Source: Caryophanales bacterium UBA784
Lineage (GTDB): Bacteria > Bacillota_I > Bacilli_A > RFN20 > CAG-288
Reading direction: 5' to 3'
Length of the DNA: 64,000 nt
Assembly (NCBI GenBank): GCA_002297045.1
Contig: DBJE01000008.1
Span: 49,055 to 113,054, forward strand
Notes under the pieces: generated by a model
The model's input: the letters and a program-made list of their open reading frames with translations, nothing else
Database searches by the model: none
Told to the model about the DNA's origin: nothing
Program-made: the position numbers and the translations under genes
Shown: in pieces, positions 8,466 to 17,782 of the stretch
How positions within the stretch are numbered: the stretch's first letter is position 1
Layout of the letters: the number at the start of each line of letters is the position of its first letter

Positions 8466-9225
8466 CGTGTTTCTCCTTATTCTGCTTTTCCTTGCTTTTG
8501 ATGGCAGAAAGGACGATGGAGGGGGAGAGAAGGGATAGATGGATTAGGTCCTGGGAAAGCTTTCCGAAATCATTGGAATAATAGTCTAGGGCGATTGAGC
8601 TAAGCCGCTCGCTAAGGTGGCTATAGTCCTTCTTCCTTCCCTCGTCGAAGAAAGGAATCCTTGTCTCTAGATAACCGGCCGAATCGATAAAAAAGAGGAT
8701 TCCCTCCTTCTCTAGATAATAGCAGGAAGAGTCGATGTCCTTGACCGGAAGCTTCTTCAGTCTAAGGCAGGAAAAGGAATAAAGATGGCTTCCGTATTCC
8801 TGCAAGGGGTCTACAAGGGAACAGTCGCTGTCTTTAAGGAAGGCCTGGTAAGGGAAAGAGTAGAAGGAAGCGGGATTAGAAGCAAACCGCTGGTTGACAT
8901 AGGGGGAGTAGAAGGGAAAATAGATTTTGACGGAATCATAAAGGAAATAGGGCCTTGCGGAAAAGATCTTCTTCCATGAGGGACCCTGGGTGGAAAAAGT
9001 TTCCTTGGCGGAAGAGGATAACAGGGAGAGAACCCTGTTCCGCCTTTTCAGGCTTCTAAGGAGGGCGTAGGCACGCAGAATGGAAAAGGGGGAGTCAAAG
9101 AGGTCGTACTTCCGCCTTTCCCTAGGGAAGAGCCCTCGGTTTTCGATGTCATAGCTAAGTTCCTCGCTGGCATCCCTTGTCTTCGGGACGGCCCAGTTAA
9201 GATAGGAAAAGAAACCTCTGGACAT
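8455..9225 (-). CDS. Hypothetical protein upstream of mtaB
   Basis: A soluble, Ser/Tyr/Phe-rich protein of 256 residues without a signal peptide or clear membrane segment. I do not recognise a domain. The C-terminal half (from about LKKLPVKDIDSSCYYLE) looks like alternating strands. Its stop lies inside the start of mtaB, so the two are expressed together, but this alone does not establish a tRNA role. Confidence 0.6.
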   Translation of the reverse strand: MSRGFFSYLNWAVPKTRDASEELSYDIENRGLFPRERRKYDLFDSPFSILRAYALLRSLKRRNRVLSLLSSSAKETFSTQGPSWKKIFSARPYFLYDSVKIYFPFYSPYVNQRFASNPASFYSFPYQAFLKDSDCSLVDPLQEYGSHLYSFSCLRLKKLPVKDIDSSCYYLEKEGILFFIDSAGYLETRIPFFDEGRKKDYSHLSERLSSIALDYYSNDFGKLSQDLIHLSLLSPSIVLSAIKSKEKQNKEKHDDL

Positions 9226-9261
9226 ATCGGTTCATTATAATATAGGCCGCATGAAGAAACA

Positions 9262-9285
9262 AAAAAAGCCCGGAAGACCGGACTA
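9262..9285 (-). terminator. Terminator of the tRNA-Asp/tRNA-Gly transcript
   Basis: On the minus strand a hairpin AGTCCGGTCTTCCGGGCT is followed by a run of T, just after the tRNA-Gly 3' end. Confidence 0.7.
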
Positions 9286-9293
9286 TAGATTCA

Positions 9294-9367
9294 TGGAGCA
9301 AGCGACGGGAATCGGACCCGCGTGTCAACCTTGGCAAGGTTGCGTTCTACCATTGAACTACGCCTGC
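9294..9367 (-). tRNA. tRNA-Gly(GCC), with C55 in the T-loop
   Basis: Cloverleaf with encoded CCA, acceptor GCAGGCG / CGCTTGC, and anticodon GCC in loop TTGCCAA. The T-loop is TCCGATT, so position 55 is C (opposite g9315) where nearly all tRNAs have U for pseudouridine. The second glycine tRNA of this window (25989-26062) has the normal TTCGATT. Confidence 0.93.
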
Positions 9368-9374
9368 AAGAAGA

Positions 9375-9451
9375 TGGCGGATCCTACGGGATTTGAACCC
9401 GTGATCTTCTCCGTGACAGGGAGACGTGATAGGCCGCTACACTAAGGATCC
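9375..9451 (-). tRNA. tRNA-Asp(GUC)
   Basis: Cloverleaf with encoded CCA, acceptor GGATCCT / AGGATCC, anticodon GTC in loop CTGTCAC, and T-loop TTCAAAT. It lies 7 bases upstream of tRNA-Gly and is probably in the same transcript. Confidence 0.95.
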
Positions 9452-9687
9452 ACCTAACTTTTTTGCACCGCTTTCTTCAAGCGCGCTTAAAGATTATCGC
9501 ATGCAGGTTAAAGAAATGCAAGACTTTTTTTAAAAATGTGTCTTCGAAGCTTCCCCCATCGGCTGGGAACCAGGAAAGAGAGCCAAACAGAAAAGGATAA
9601 AGCGTTTTCACAGGAAAAATCCTGGACAAAACTATTGTATTTATCCAAATTTATATAAAATATTGTTACTTACCAGAGGAGAACAAT

Positions 9688-10284
9688 ATGGAGAAACTTA
9701 TCCTGTCGGAAGATGAAATTTCCCGCATCTGCAATCGGCTTGCCTCGGAAATTGAGCCCAAGCTCAAGGAAGACGACAACGGCATCCCTATTTTCGTGGG
9801 AGTAAGGAACGGGGCGCTTCCCTTCCTATTCGAACTTGTCCGCCATTTAAAGGGGGCCTATTGGCTGGACACAAGGAAGGTTTCTTCCTATGACGGAGAA
9901 TCCTCTACCGGCAAGGTCATCCTTGAGAAGGAGCCTGACCATAATCTCGAAGGCCGGGACGTCGTCCTTGTCGAGGATATCATCGACACCGGGACAACTA
10001 GGCATTTCCTCAAGGAGTTCGTCAGGAAAAAGTACAAACCGAAGCACTTATATATCTGCGTCCTCGTCAAACGGCACAACCCTAAGGAAACCTATGACGA
10101 GGTTGCCGATTTCACCGGACTGACGACCGACGAGCAGCGCTATATCGTCGGATTCGGATTCGACTACTACGGACTCTTCCGCAACGATCCCTATGTCTTC
10201 GTCCCTTCCAAGGACGACAGGGAGTCATGGGATAAAATCCTCGACGAGGACAAGAAGAAACATCCTAACCAACTAAGAAAGTAG
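9688..10284 (+). CDS. hpt: Hypoxanthine phosphoribosyltransferase
   Basis: A salvage enzyme making IMP/GMP from hypoxanthine/guanine and PRPP. The 198 residues include VGVMNGALPF (Met at AGG 9805-9807), LDTMKVSSYDG on the flexible loop, and the PRPP motif VVLVEDIIDTGTTM. The C-terminus has IVGFGFDYYGLFRNDPYV, matching the GFGLDY-RNLPY region of the family. The ATG follows GAGGAGAACAAT. Upstream AT-rich sequence (about 9630-9670) probably holds the promoter. It ends at its own terminator, so it is a monocistronic gene complementing the purine nucleoside phosphorylase at the left edge. Confidence 0.93.
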   Translation: MEKLILSEDEISRICNRLASEIEPKLKEDDNGIPIFVGVRNGALPFLFELVRHLKGAYWLDTRKVSSYDGESSTGKVILEKEPDHNLEGRDVVLVEDIIDTGTTRHFLKEFVRKKYKPKHLYICVLVKRHNPKETYDEVADFTGLTTDEQRYIVGFGFDYYGLFRNDPYVFVPSKDDRESWDKILDEDKKKHPNQLRK

Positions 10285-10293
10285 CAAACAAAA

Positions 10294-10326
10294 ATGCCGG
10301 GGGGGGGGTTTCCCCGGCTTTTTTGC
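10294..10326 (+). terminator. Terminator of hpt with a run of ten G
   Basis: GCCGGGG pairs with CCCCGGC, followed by TTTTTT. The 5' arm contains ten consecutive G (10299-10308), more than the stem needs. Confidence 0.8.
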
Positions 10327-10330
10327 TTTC

Positions 10331-11431
10331 CTAAGCCTCCAAGGAATCAAAGAGCTTCCTTGCTTCCCTGATGGTGTCGTCCCTGTCAAAGTAACTATAG
10401 GAACCAAGCCGGCCGGCGAAGAAAACATTCTCTTCTTTTCCGGCCATTTTCTTATATTCCTCGGCTAGGGCTTTGTTCTTTTCGTTGCTGATCGGATAAA
10501 GGGGCCTGTCGCCTTTTTCAAACTCTTTAGGGTACTCCTTTGTGATATAGGTGACCTTATGATTATGTCTGTCCATGAAATGCTTATGCTCGCAGATTCG
10601 CGTGTAAGGGACATCTCTGTCGGTATAGTTAACAACGGCGACTTTCTGGTAGTATTCCTGCTCAAGTCTCTCCGTCTCAAAACGAAGCGTCCGGTACTCA
10701 AGCTGTCCGAGTCTGAATCCGAAATAGGCATCGATGGCTCCGGTATAAATAACCTTTCCGGCCCTCTTTCTGAACTTTTCCTTGTCGGCAAGGAAATCGG
10801 TATTCAGTAGAAGGTCACATCCTTCAAGCCTGTTTTCGATGGTTTTAGTGTACCCTTCCCTAGGAATCCCGGAATAGGTATCGTTGAAGTAGTTGTTGTT
10901 GAAGGTGAACCGGACCGGAAGCCGTTTGATGATGGAAGCGGGGAGATCTTCGCAGGAGCGTCCCCACTGCTTTTCCGTATAGCCCTTGACGAGAATCTCG
11001 AAGATATCCTTTCCAACCCTCTTAATGGCCTGCTCCTTAAGGTTCTTTGGCTCTCCGATATGGGAGGCCACGATCTGCTCCTTAATCTTCTTTTTTGCTT
11101 CTTCGGGGTCAGTGATCCCCCAAAGGTCCTTGAACGTGTTCCTGTTAAAGGGCCTATGGTAATACTTTCCTTTGTAGAAGGCCAAGGGTTCGTTGATGAA
11201 GGTCTTCCTTTTTCCGTAGGAATCAAAGAAGTCGTAGGCAGACTTATCCGAAGTGTGGAAAATATGGGGACCGACGACGTGGATATCGATGTCGTCCTTT
11301 CTCTCCGTGCGGATAGCGCCCCCCACAACGGGGGACTTCTCTAGGACAAGGACGGAACGCCCTTTCTTTTTCGCCCTGGCGGCGAAGCTTGAGCCAAAGA
11401 GTCCGGCCCCGACAATGAGATAATCGTACAT
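10331..11431 (-). CDS. glf: UDP-galactopyranose mutase
   Basis: This flavoenzyme converts UDP-galactopyranose to UDP-galactofuranose for surface glycans. The 366 residues begin with the FAD-binding DYLIVGAGLFGSSFA. Family motifs follow: HVVGPHIFHTSDK, the substrate region PFNMNTFKDLWG (Met at AGG 11141-11143), GYTEKQWG, and EYRTLRFETE with conserved Arg coded by CGG and CGT. PYTRICEHKHF and FAGRLGSYSYFDRDD close the FAD site. It sits two bases after cysS and is the last gene of the minus-strand run. Its product would supply Galf to glycosyltransferases such as those at 20.7-26 kb. Confidence 0.95.
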   Translation of the reverse strand: MYDYLIVGAGLFGSSFAARAKKKGRSVLVLEKSPVVGGAIRTERKDDIDIHVVGPHIFHTSDKSAYDFFDSYGKRKTFINEPLAFYKGKYYHRPFNRNTFKDLWGITDPEEAKKKIKEQIVASHIGEPKNLKEQAIKRVGKDIFEILVKGYTEKQWGRSCEDLPASIIKRLPVRFTFNNNYFNDTYSGIPREGYTKTIENRLEGCDLLLNTDFLADKEKFRKRAGKVIYTGAIDAYFGFRLGQLEYRTLRFETERLEQEYYQKVAVVNYTDRDVPYTRICEHKHFMDRHNHKVTYITKEYPKEFEKGDRPLYPISNEKNKALAEEYKKMAGKEENVFFAGRLGSYSYFDRDDTIREARKLFDSLEA

Positions 11432-11432
11432 T

Positions 11433-12782
11433 CTAGAGCAGTCCTTTCTTCCTTAAAAGGGGACGAAGAGTGTCAGAAGTAGAGAAATCCTTCTCTTCTC
11501 TTGCCTTTTGGTAGTCGGCATAGTTCTTTCTGTCTTCCTCAGTGACCTGAGGCACATCAAATACAAGGCCAAGGATAGAGAAGAACTTCCTCAGGGTTCC
11601 ATAAAGAGAAGAGACAAGGTTTAAGTCCGCATCCTTTTTCCTAACGAGGGAGTTCAGTTCCTTGACTACCTTGTCGACAACAGCCCTAGCGTTAGAGACG
11701 TTAAGGTCACTAGCTAAATCGTCCCTGAATTTCCCGTAGTCTTCCTGGCTAAGAGGGGAGGCAGGGACGTTCTTAAGCTGAAGAAGGGCAGATGCCCGCC
11801 TGACGGTGGACTGGAATTTATTGGCTTTCTTGTCGAAGAGGTCAAGCTGTTCCTCTGTATAGTTAATCGGAGCACGGTAGTGGGTGGAATAGAAGAACCT
11901 TCTTACTCCGTTTCCGCTGTGACGGGAAAGAACGTCTTTTGCCAGAATGGAGTTTCCAAGGGATTTACTCCTCTTCGTTCCGTTGGTGAGAAGGAAGCCG
12001 ACATGCATCCAGTAATTGGCAAGGTGGGTATGGTTTGCCGCCTCGGACTGGGCGATTTCGTTCTCGTGATGAGGGAACTTGAGATCGAAACCTCCACCGT
12101 GGATATCAATCAAGGGTTTATGGAAGACGGAGTTGACCATGACCACGCATTCGGTGTGCCAGCCTGGACGCCCCGTGCCGACAATGGTGTCGAACTTGAT
12201 TCCATCATCCTTCGTCAGCTTCCAAAGGGCGAAGTCGAGGGGGTTCTCCTTGTGGGAGTTGACGTCGATTCTTGCTCCTGAGACAAGGTCGTCGATGTTC
12301 TGCTTGCTCAGTGTCCCGTAGTCTTTGATTTTTCCGACACGGAAATAAATGTCGTCGTCTGCCTTATAGGCATAGTCCGTCTCGACTAGCCCCTTGATGA
12401 ATTCAGCCATCTTATTGATGTACTGACTTGCCTTAGGGTGGTCATAGAGCTTAAGGATATGGAGCTTATCCAGGCAGTCCTCATAGGCCTTGATATAGAA
12501 TTCGGAAAGCTCTTTTTCGCTCTTTCCTTCCTTTTTCGCCTCATTGATGATCTTGTCGTCGATGTCGGTGTAATTGGAAACGCATTTGACCTTGTACCCG
12601 GCTTCCGAAAGAAAACGGGTGAGAAGGTCAAAGGTGATGGTCGGACGGAAGTTTCCAAGGTGGACATAGTTATAGACGGTCGGTCCGCAGTAGTAGATGT
12701 CTACCTCGTTTCCCTCTAGCGGAACAAACTTCCGTAGTTTCCCCTGATAGGAGTCATAAAGGACGATGTTTTCCTTGTTCAT
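11433..12782 (-). CDS. cysS: Cysteinyl-tRNA synthetase
   Basis: A class I synthetase of 449 residues. The zinc ligand Cys is in YYCGPTVYNY, followed by the HLGN form of the first signature (about residues 41-44). DIDDKI, the second zinc region WHTECVVM and HHENEIAQSE are intact. The ATP-binding KMSKS loop is at residues 270-274, with the Met at AGG 11970-11972; under the standard code this invariant motif would be KRSKS. The C-terminal anticodon-binding helical domain is present. The gene is tightly packed between the ABC exporter genes and glf. Confidence 0.97.
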   Translation of the reverse strand: MNKENIVLYDSYQGKLRKFVPLEGNEVDIYYCGPTVYNYVHLGNFRPTITFDLLTRFLSEAGYKVKCVSNYTDIDDKIINEAKKEGKSEKELSEFYIKAYEDCLDKLHILKLYDHPKASQYINKMAEFIKGLVETDYAYKADDDIYFRVGKIKDYGTLSKQNIDDLVSGARIDVNSHKENPLDFALWKLTKDDGIKFDTIVGTGRPGWHTECVVMVNSVFHKPLIDIHGGGFDLKFPHHENEIAQSEAANHTHLANYWMHVGFLLTNGTKRSKSLGNSILAKDVLSRHSGNGVRRFFYSTHYRAPINYTEEQLDLFDKKANKFQSTVRRASALLQLKNVPASPLSQEDYGKFRDDLASDLNVSNARAVVDKVVKELNSLVRKKDADLNLVSSLYGTLRKFFSILGLVFDVPQVTEEDRKNYADYQKAREEKDFSTSDTLRPLLRKKGLL

Positions 12783-12783
12783 G

Positions 12784-14625
12784 TTAATCTCTTCCTTTCT
12801 TCAGATTGTTTTCCCTGTTTTGGAGTCTGTAAAGATTATAGTAGATTTGATGGTGTTTCAATAGTTCATTGTGATTTCCCTGCTCCCTTAGCCGTCCCTT
12901 GTGGATGACAAAGATGATGTCCGCATCCTTGATGGTGCTAAGCCGGTGGGCGACAATCACCCTCGTTCCGATTTCCCGCCTCCGGAGGAGGGACTTCTGG
13001 ATAATCTGCTCCGTCTCGGTGTCGATGTTCGCCGTCGCCTCGTCAAGGAGAACCATGGATGGCTTATAGACAAGAGTCCGGGCAAAGGAAATCAGCTGCC
13101 GCTGCCCGGCGGAGTAATTGTCTCCCCGTTCCTTGACGACTTCCCCGTAGCCATTCGGAAGGGCAGTAATGAAGGAATCCGCCCCTACTTCCTTGCAGGC
13201 TTTGACAATTTCCTCCTTGGAAATATTTTTGTCCCCAAGGGAGATATTGTCCCTAAGAGTGCCGGAGAAAAGAAAGACGTCCTGAAGCATGACCCCGATG
13301 TTGCGTCTGATGCAGTCTAACGAGTAATCCCTGATATTGATGTCATCGATAAGAATCTCCCCCTTATTGGCTTCATAAGTCCGGTTAATCAGAGAAATGA
13401 TGGTCGACTTCCCGGCTCCGGTTGCCCCGACAAAGGCGGCAGTCTCTCCGGGCTGAATCACAAAAGAGACATCCTTTAAGACAAAGTCATTCTTTTCGTA
13501 GGCGAAATAGACGTGCCGAAACTCGATCTTTCCTTTAAAGGAAGGAACATCGATGCCGCCTTTTTCCTCCTCTTCCTTAGCCTTGGACTTCAGGATGAAA
13601 AGAACCCGTTCGGCGGAAGAGAAAATCGACTGCCTCTGGTTAAGCCTCTTTGTGACGGTCTGAATTGGCTGGAAGAACTGGCCGTTAAAGGAGATGAGCC
13701 TTTGAAAGGTTCCAATCGTCAGCCCTCCCCTTGTGGGATCCCTGTTCACCCTAGGAAGGGAAAGGGCAATGATTAGAATGTAGGACCTAACCTGTAAAAG
13801 GTACCTGGTCGGATAGAAGGCGGAATAGACATTCGAGCACTTCAGGGCGCTCTTCCATATGGCCGTGTTCTTTTCATCGAACTCTTCCCTCTTTTTGTCC
13901 TCCGCCGCAAATAGCTTGACGACCTTTACGCCCTGAAAGGTTTCGCTAAGGAAGGAATTCCTCTCGGAGATGGATTTCTTATTCGCCCGGTAGTACTTCT
14001 TCGTTTTCTTCGTGAAGGCGAGGGAGACAAAGAAGACAACCGGGATGAAGGCTAGGAAGATGAGGCCGAAATAAAAGCACCCGGCCAAGGAAGAGACGAT
14101 AAAGGTCCCAAGCGTGATGATTGTAATCGTCCTTATCGAGCGGAGGAACTGGGGGACGATGTCACTAAAGAAAGTCGACAGGTTCTCACTGTCGTTCGTG
14201 ATTCTGGTGACGTAGCTTCCGATTTTCAGCTGCCGGAGTTCGGAGAGGGAATAGCTGCCTACCTTTTTGAACCTGTCGTTCCGCCTGTCTTTGACGACAT
14301 GCTGTCCGAGCTTTTTTAAGCCCCTGTTAACGAAATAGGCCCCGATTCCGGCAAGGAACCAGAGAAGGGTGTCGGCAAGGGTCAGATAGATGACCGGAAG
14401 GAAGACGCTTCCTTGATAGGGCTTTGGCCTTTTCGAGGCCTTAGAAAGATAGTCGATCAAAAACCGGGCAAGGAAAGGCTCGCCGGTAAAGAGCGCGTTG
14501 ACGAAGAGATCAAGAATCAGGATCAGGACAAAGTTTTTCCTATAAGGACGGAAATAGGGAAGGATATCCTTAAGAAGGGATAGCTTTTCTTTTTTTTCTG
14601 GGTCTTTTTTATTTAGCAGCATCAT
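12784..14625 (-). CDS. ABC exporter subunit (TMD-NBD fusion), catalytically complete site
   Basis: A half-transporter of 613 residues. The N-terminal six-helix membrane domain (about residues 28-330) contains RNDMFKKV and SYVTRITNDSENL, the intracellular coupling region. The nucleotide-binding domain has Walker A GATGAGKST, Q-loop MLQDVFLFSGT, signature YSAGQRQLISFAR and Walker B MVLLDEATANID with the catalytic Glu. The start overlaps the end of the upstream subunit by 4 bases, as in heterodimeric exporters such as the LmrCD/BmrCD type. The substrate is unknown; drugs, lipids or peptides are all possible. Confidence 0.9.
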   Translation of the reverse strand: MMLLNKKDPEKKEKLSLLKDILPYFRPYRKNFVLILILDLFVNALFTGEPFLARFLIDYLSKASKRPKPYQGSVFLPVIYLTLADTLLWFLAGIGAYFVNRGLKKLGQHVVKDRRNDRFKKVGSYSLSELRQLKIGSYVTRITNDSENLSTFFSDIVPQFLRSIRTITIITLGTFIVSSLAGCFYFGLIFLAFIPVVFFVSLAFTKKTKKYYRANKKSISERNSFLSETFQGVKVVKLFAAEDKKREEFDEKNTAIWKSALKCSNVYSAFYPTRYLLQVRSYILIIALSLPRVNRDPTRGGLTIGTFQRLISFNGQFFQPIQTVTKRLNQRQSIFSSAERVLFILKSKAKEEEEKGGIDVPSFKGKIEFRHVYFAYEKNDFVLKDVSFVIQPGETAAFVGATGAGKSTIISLINRTYEANKGEILIDDINIRDYSLDCIRRNIGVMLQDVFLFSGTLRDNISLGDKNISKEEIVKACKEVGADSFITALPNGYGEVVKERGDNYSAGQRQLISFARTLVYKPSMVLLDEATANIDTETEQIIQKSLLRRREIGTRVIVAHRLSTIKDADIIFVIHKGRLREQGNHNELLKHHQIYYNLYRLQNRENNLKKGRD

Positions 14626-16478
14626 TCCCTCTCCTTCGCCAGCTTCTGCCTTTCAACAATGCCGTGGTAGAAGGGACAATCTCTCCTTAGCTCTTCGTGT
14701 TTTCCTTTTCCGATGAGCTTTCCTTTGTCAAGGACAAGAATCAGGTCTGCATTCTCCAAGGTGGAAATCCGGTGGGCGATAATAAACGTCGTCCTCTTTC
14801 GTTCCCTGGACTTCAGGTGCAGAAGAATCTCTTTTTCCGTGTCAGCATCGACGGCGGAGAGAGAATCATCCAGGACAAGGACGGAAGGCTCTTTATAGAA
14901 GGCACGGGCAAGGCAGATCCGCTGTCTCTGCCCGCCGGAAACGGTCGAACCTCTTTCCCCGACGATTGTGGAATATCCGTCCTGGAAAGAAAGAATATCC
15001 TTATCGACGCAGGCAAGGGAAGCGCACTCTTTGACTTTCTGCCTGTCGATTCTGCTCTTGTCCTTTTCACTGAAGGCAATGTTTTCCCTGACGGAACCGG
15101 AAAAAAGATAGCCAAGCTGTAGGACAAAACCAATCCTTTTTCTTAGATCCTCCTTCCGCCAGGAACAGATATCGACTCCGTCAAGGAAAAGAGATCCCTC
15201 TTTGATCGGATAAAGCTTTGGAAGAAGGGAGACAAGGGTCGACTTTCCGCTTCCTGTCCGTCCGACGATGCCGATGATTTCTCCTTCCTTGGCGTGGAAG
15301 GAGATGTCTTTCAAAGCCGGTTCTTTGCTCTCCGGATAAGTAAAAGAGAGATGGGAAAAGAGAACGTCTCCTTTAAGAATATCGTTTTTCGGATTATCCT
15401 GGTCCTTGATTTCCCCGCAAGCGGAGAGAATCGCCCCGATTCTTTTCTGTGCACCTCTACCCCGGGAAGCATAGTCGATGAGAAGTCCTCCTGCCCTCCT
15501 TGGCCAAATCAGGGCATCATAGTATCCGGTAAAGGTCATCCTTTTTCCGACATCCGTAATGGTGCCGGCAAAAGAAGAGTCGTGATAAAGGATAGAGGCA
15601 GCGCACCTGATATAAAGTATCCCAAAGGCCAAAGCTAAAAGGAAGTTAATTGATGCATCGATTAAGGAAGAAAACCGGAGATAGCCGATAGAGGCATCTT
15701 CTGCCTTAATGGATAGCTTTTTAAAATCTTCCTGCCGTTCCTTTTCCTTTCTAAATGCCTTGATGACGTTGAACCCCTGAAGATTCTCTTCGGTGAAGTC
15801 CGAGAGTCCTTCAAAGGCATCGGAGGAAAGCTTGAACCGCTTGGCCTCTGCCTTTCCGACAATGCCGCCAAAGACGATGAAAAGGACTAGAGGAAGGGCA
15901 GTGAAAAGAGTAATCGGATAACTCCTTAACCTCCTTCCAGTGAAGGAAACGGTCCCCAGTACGACTAAATCCACGGTATCAAGGATGCCGTCGGTGAAGC
16001 AGACGACGATCGTCTGTACGTCGTTAGTGAAATAGGAAAGAAGCCCTCCTACCTTTTTGTCGGAATAATAGGATAAAGGCATAGTCTGGATATGGACGAA
16101 CCTCTCTCTTCGTAAATCACGTTCGATATTCGCCCCGATCCGTCCGAGAAGAAAACGCCACCCCCTCCGCCCAAGGAAGATAAGTAGCCCAAGGGTTCCG
16201 ATTATCCTTATGACAAGGAAAAGGTCCGTTTTGTAAAAGGGTAGCCCTTCGGCAGGATGAAAGGTGAATTTTGATGTATAGCCGACAAAAAAACGTTTCC
16301 ACGAACTGTCGGCTGCTGCTGGCAAAGAATCCTGGCTGTTAAGGGCGGAAACCACGTTTCCGATTAGCAGAGGAAGCCTTAGTTGGAGGATGTCGACGAG
16401 GGAATCGACAAGCAGGACAAGAAGGAAATAGTACCAATATCTTTTATAGTATTTGTTAACGTATTTGCCGAAAATCAC
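14622..16478 (-). CDS. ABC exporter subunit (TMD-NBD fusion), degenerate Walker B
   Basis: The partner half-transporter, 618 residues. The membrane domain is followed by an NBD with Walker A GRTGSGKST, Q-loop VLQLGYLFSGS, and canonical signature VSGGQRQR. Walker B reads VLVLDDSLSAVD: Asp replaces the catalytic Glu, the usual mark of the inactive site in heterodimeric exporters. It starts with GTG at 16478, overlapping the last base of the rimO stop codon, so it is coupled to rimO and to the following subunit. AGG codons within the membrane helices read as Met remove several apparent charges. Confidence 0.9.
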   Translation of the reverse strand: MIFGKYVNKYYKRYWYYFLLVLLVDSLVDILQLRLPLLIGNVVSALNSQDSLPAAADSSWKRFFVGYTSKFTFHPAEGLPFYKTDLFLVIRIIGTLGLLIFLGRRGWRFLLGRIGANIERDLRRERFVHIQTMPLSYYSDKKVGGLLSYFTNDVQTIVVCFTDGILDTVDLVVLGTVSFTGRRLRSYPITLFTALPLVLFIVFGGIVGKAEAKRFKLSSDAFEGLSDFTEENLQGFNVIKAFRKEKERQEDFKKLSIKAEDASIGYLRFSSLIDASINFLLALAFGILYIRCAASILYHDSSFAGTITDVGKRMTFTGYYDALIWPRRAGGLLIDYASRGRGAQKRIGAILSACGEIKDQDNPKNDILKGDVLFSHLSFTYPESKEPALKDISFHAKEGEIIGIVGRTGSGKSTLVSLLPKLYPIKEGSLFLDGVDICSWRKEDLRKRIGFVLQLGYLFSGSVRENIAFSEKDKSRIDRQKVKECASLACVDKDILSFQDGYSTIVGERGSTVSGGQRQRICLARAFYKEPSVLVLDDSLSAVDADTEKEILLHLKSRERKRTTFIIAHRISTLENADLILVLDKGKLIGKGKHEELRRDCPFYHGIVERQKLAKERE

Positions 16479-17782
16479 TATTCTGCCTTTCGGATGATTT
16501 CTTCGACTTCCGCCTCAAGATCGTATACCCCTGCATTGACGACCTTGGCCTTGACTAAATCCCCTTCGTTAAGAGGATAACGGGAATAAAGACGCCTTTC
16601 CCCGTCGATGTCATCCGGAGCATAGACATTGTTGATGCAGGAATAGGAAAGCCCGTCGTTGTTCTTTTTGGTGACGAGACACTTGTAGGAAGTCCCGATT
16701 CTCTTTTTGTTCAGGGCATAGGAAATCCGTTTCTGGGTCTGCCTGACCTTTTTATAACGGGCAAGCTTGACCTCTTCCGGAATTTGATCCTTAAACAAGG
16801 CACCAGGCGTTCCTTCCTCCGGACAATAGGTGAAACAGCCAAGATGATCGAATTTCAGTTCCTTCCTCTGCTTGATCAGCTCATCGACATCCTCTTCCGT
16901 TTCCCCGGGGAAGCCGACCATGACAGTGGTCCGGATGATGCTTCCGGGAACCTTTTCCCGGAAACGGTGAATCAGGTCAATAATGTCCTGCTCGGTTCCT
17001 CTTCGTCCCCTTCGCTTTAATACACTGTTAGAGAAATGCTGAACAGGCAAATCAAAGTAGGGCGTGATGCTGTTATCGGCGGCATAAAGGTCAATTAACT
17101 CTTCCGGAACCTCGTCAGGATACCTGTACCTTAGTTTGACAAAGTCGAAATTCGGATGTCTGATAATCTCCTTCACTAAATCCACTAGGGAAAGATGAAT
17201 GTCACGGCCATACCTAGATGTATCCTGGGAAATGACGGTCAGGGAACGGATGCCATCCTCTTCCCTCTCCTTTAACTCCGTCTTCAGCGTTTCAAAGGGA
17301 ACGGACTTGAATCTGCCGCGGATATAAGGAATGGCACAGAAGGTGCAGAAATTATTGCATCCGTCGGAGATACGAAGATAAGCCTCCCGTTTAGGAGAGA
17401 TGAAAAGACGCTTGGTCGGATCAATCTGTCCGGTCAGTTTGCGGTCCTTGACCAGTTTCTGGAAATGCCTGCCGAAGTTCTTATATTCTTCAAGCGGTAT
17501 CCACTCCGCCACTTCGGGAATTTCTTTCTTCAGTTCTTCTAAGTACCGGGTGGCAAGACAGCCGGTTACGACTACCGGCTTCCCATACTTGCACCTTTCT
17601 AGAATTGCATCGATGGATTCCTTCTTTGCCGATTCGATGAAACCACAGGTATTGACTAAAATAATGTCGCTTAGCTCTGGATTAGATACGGTTTCAAAAC
17701 CGTTTTTCTTCAGGTAGGCCAGAATCTCTTCGAGATCGACCTGGTTCTTTGCACATCCTAATGAAACAATGCCAACGTTCAT
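16478..17782 (-). CDS. rimO: Ribosomal protein S12 methylthiotransferase RimO
   Basis: A radical-SAM enzyme adding a methylthio group to an Asp of ribosomal protein S12. The 434 residues show the N-terminal UPF0004 domain (VSLGCAKNQVD, NTCGFIESAKKESID, VTGCLATRY), the radical SAM cluster CNNFCTFC with AIPYIRGRFKS, and VISQDTSRYG. The helical linker reads KVMQTQKRIS, and a C-terminal TRAM domain ends in DLEAEVEE. The conserved Arg in CLATRY is CGG. The ATG has AGGTAAG upstream. It is the first gene of a run rimO - ABC - ABC - cysS - glf on the minus strand. Confidence 0.95.
   Translation of the reverse strand: MNVGIVSLGCAKNQVDLEEILAYLKKNGFETVSNPELSDIILVNTCGFIESAKKESIDAILERCKYGKPVVVTGCLATRYLEELKKEIPEVAEWIPLEEYKNFGRHFQKLVKDRKLTGQIDPTKRLFISPKREAYLRISDGCNNFCTFCAIPYIRGRFKSVPFETLKTELKEREEDGIRSLTVISQDTSRYGRDIHLSLVDLVKEIIRHPNFDFVKLRYRYPDEVPEELIDLYAADNSITPYFDLPVQHFSNSVLKRRGRRGTEQDIIDLIHRFREKVPGSIIRTTVMVGFPGETEEDVDELIKQRKELKFDHLGCFTYCPEEGTPGALFKDQIPEEVKLARYKKVRQTQKRISYALNKKRIGTSYKCLVTKKNNDGLSYSCINNVYAPDDIDGERRLYSRYPLNEGDLVKAKVVNAGVYDLEAEVEEIIRKAE

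Noticed and set aside
10299..10308. Run of ten G as a phase-variable tract
   Set aside because: It lies inside a terminator stem after hpt, not in a gene or promoter; length variation would have little coding effect and may be an assembly inaccuracy.
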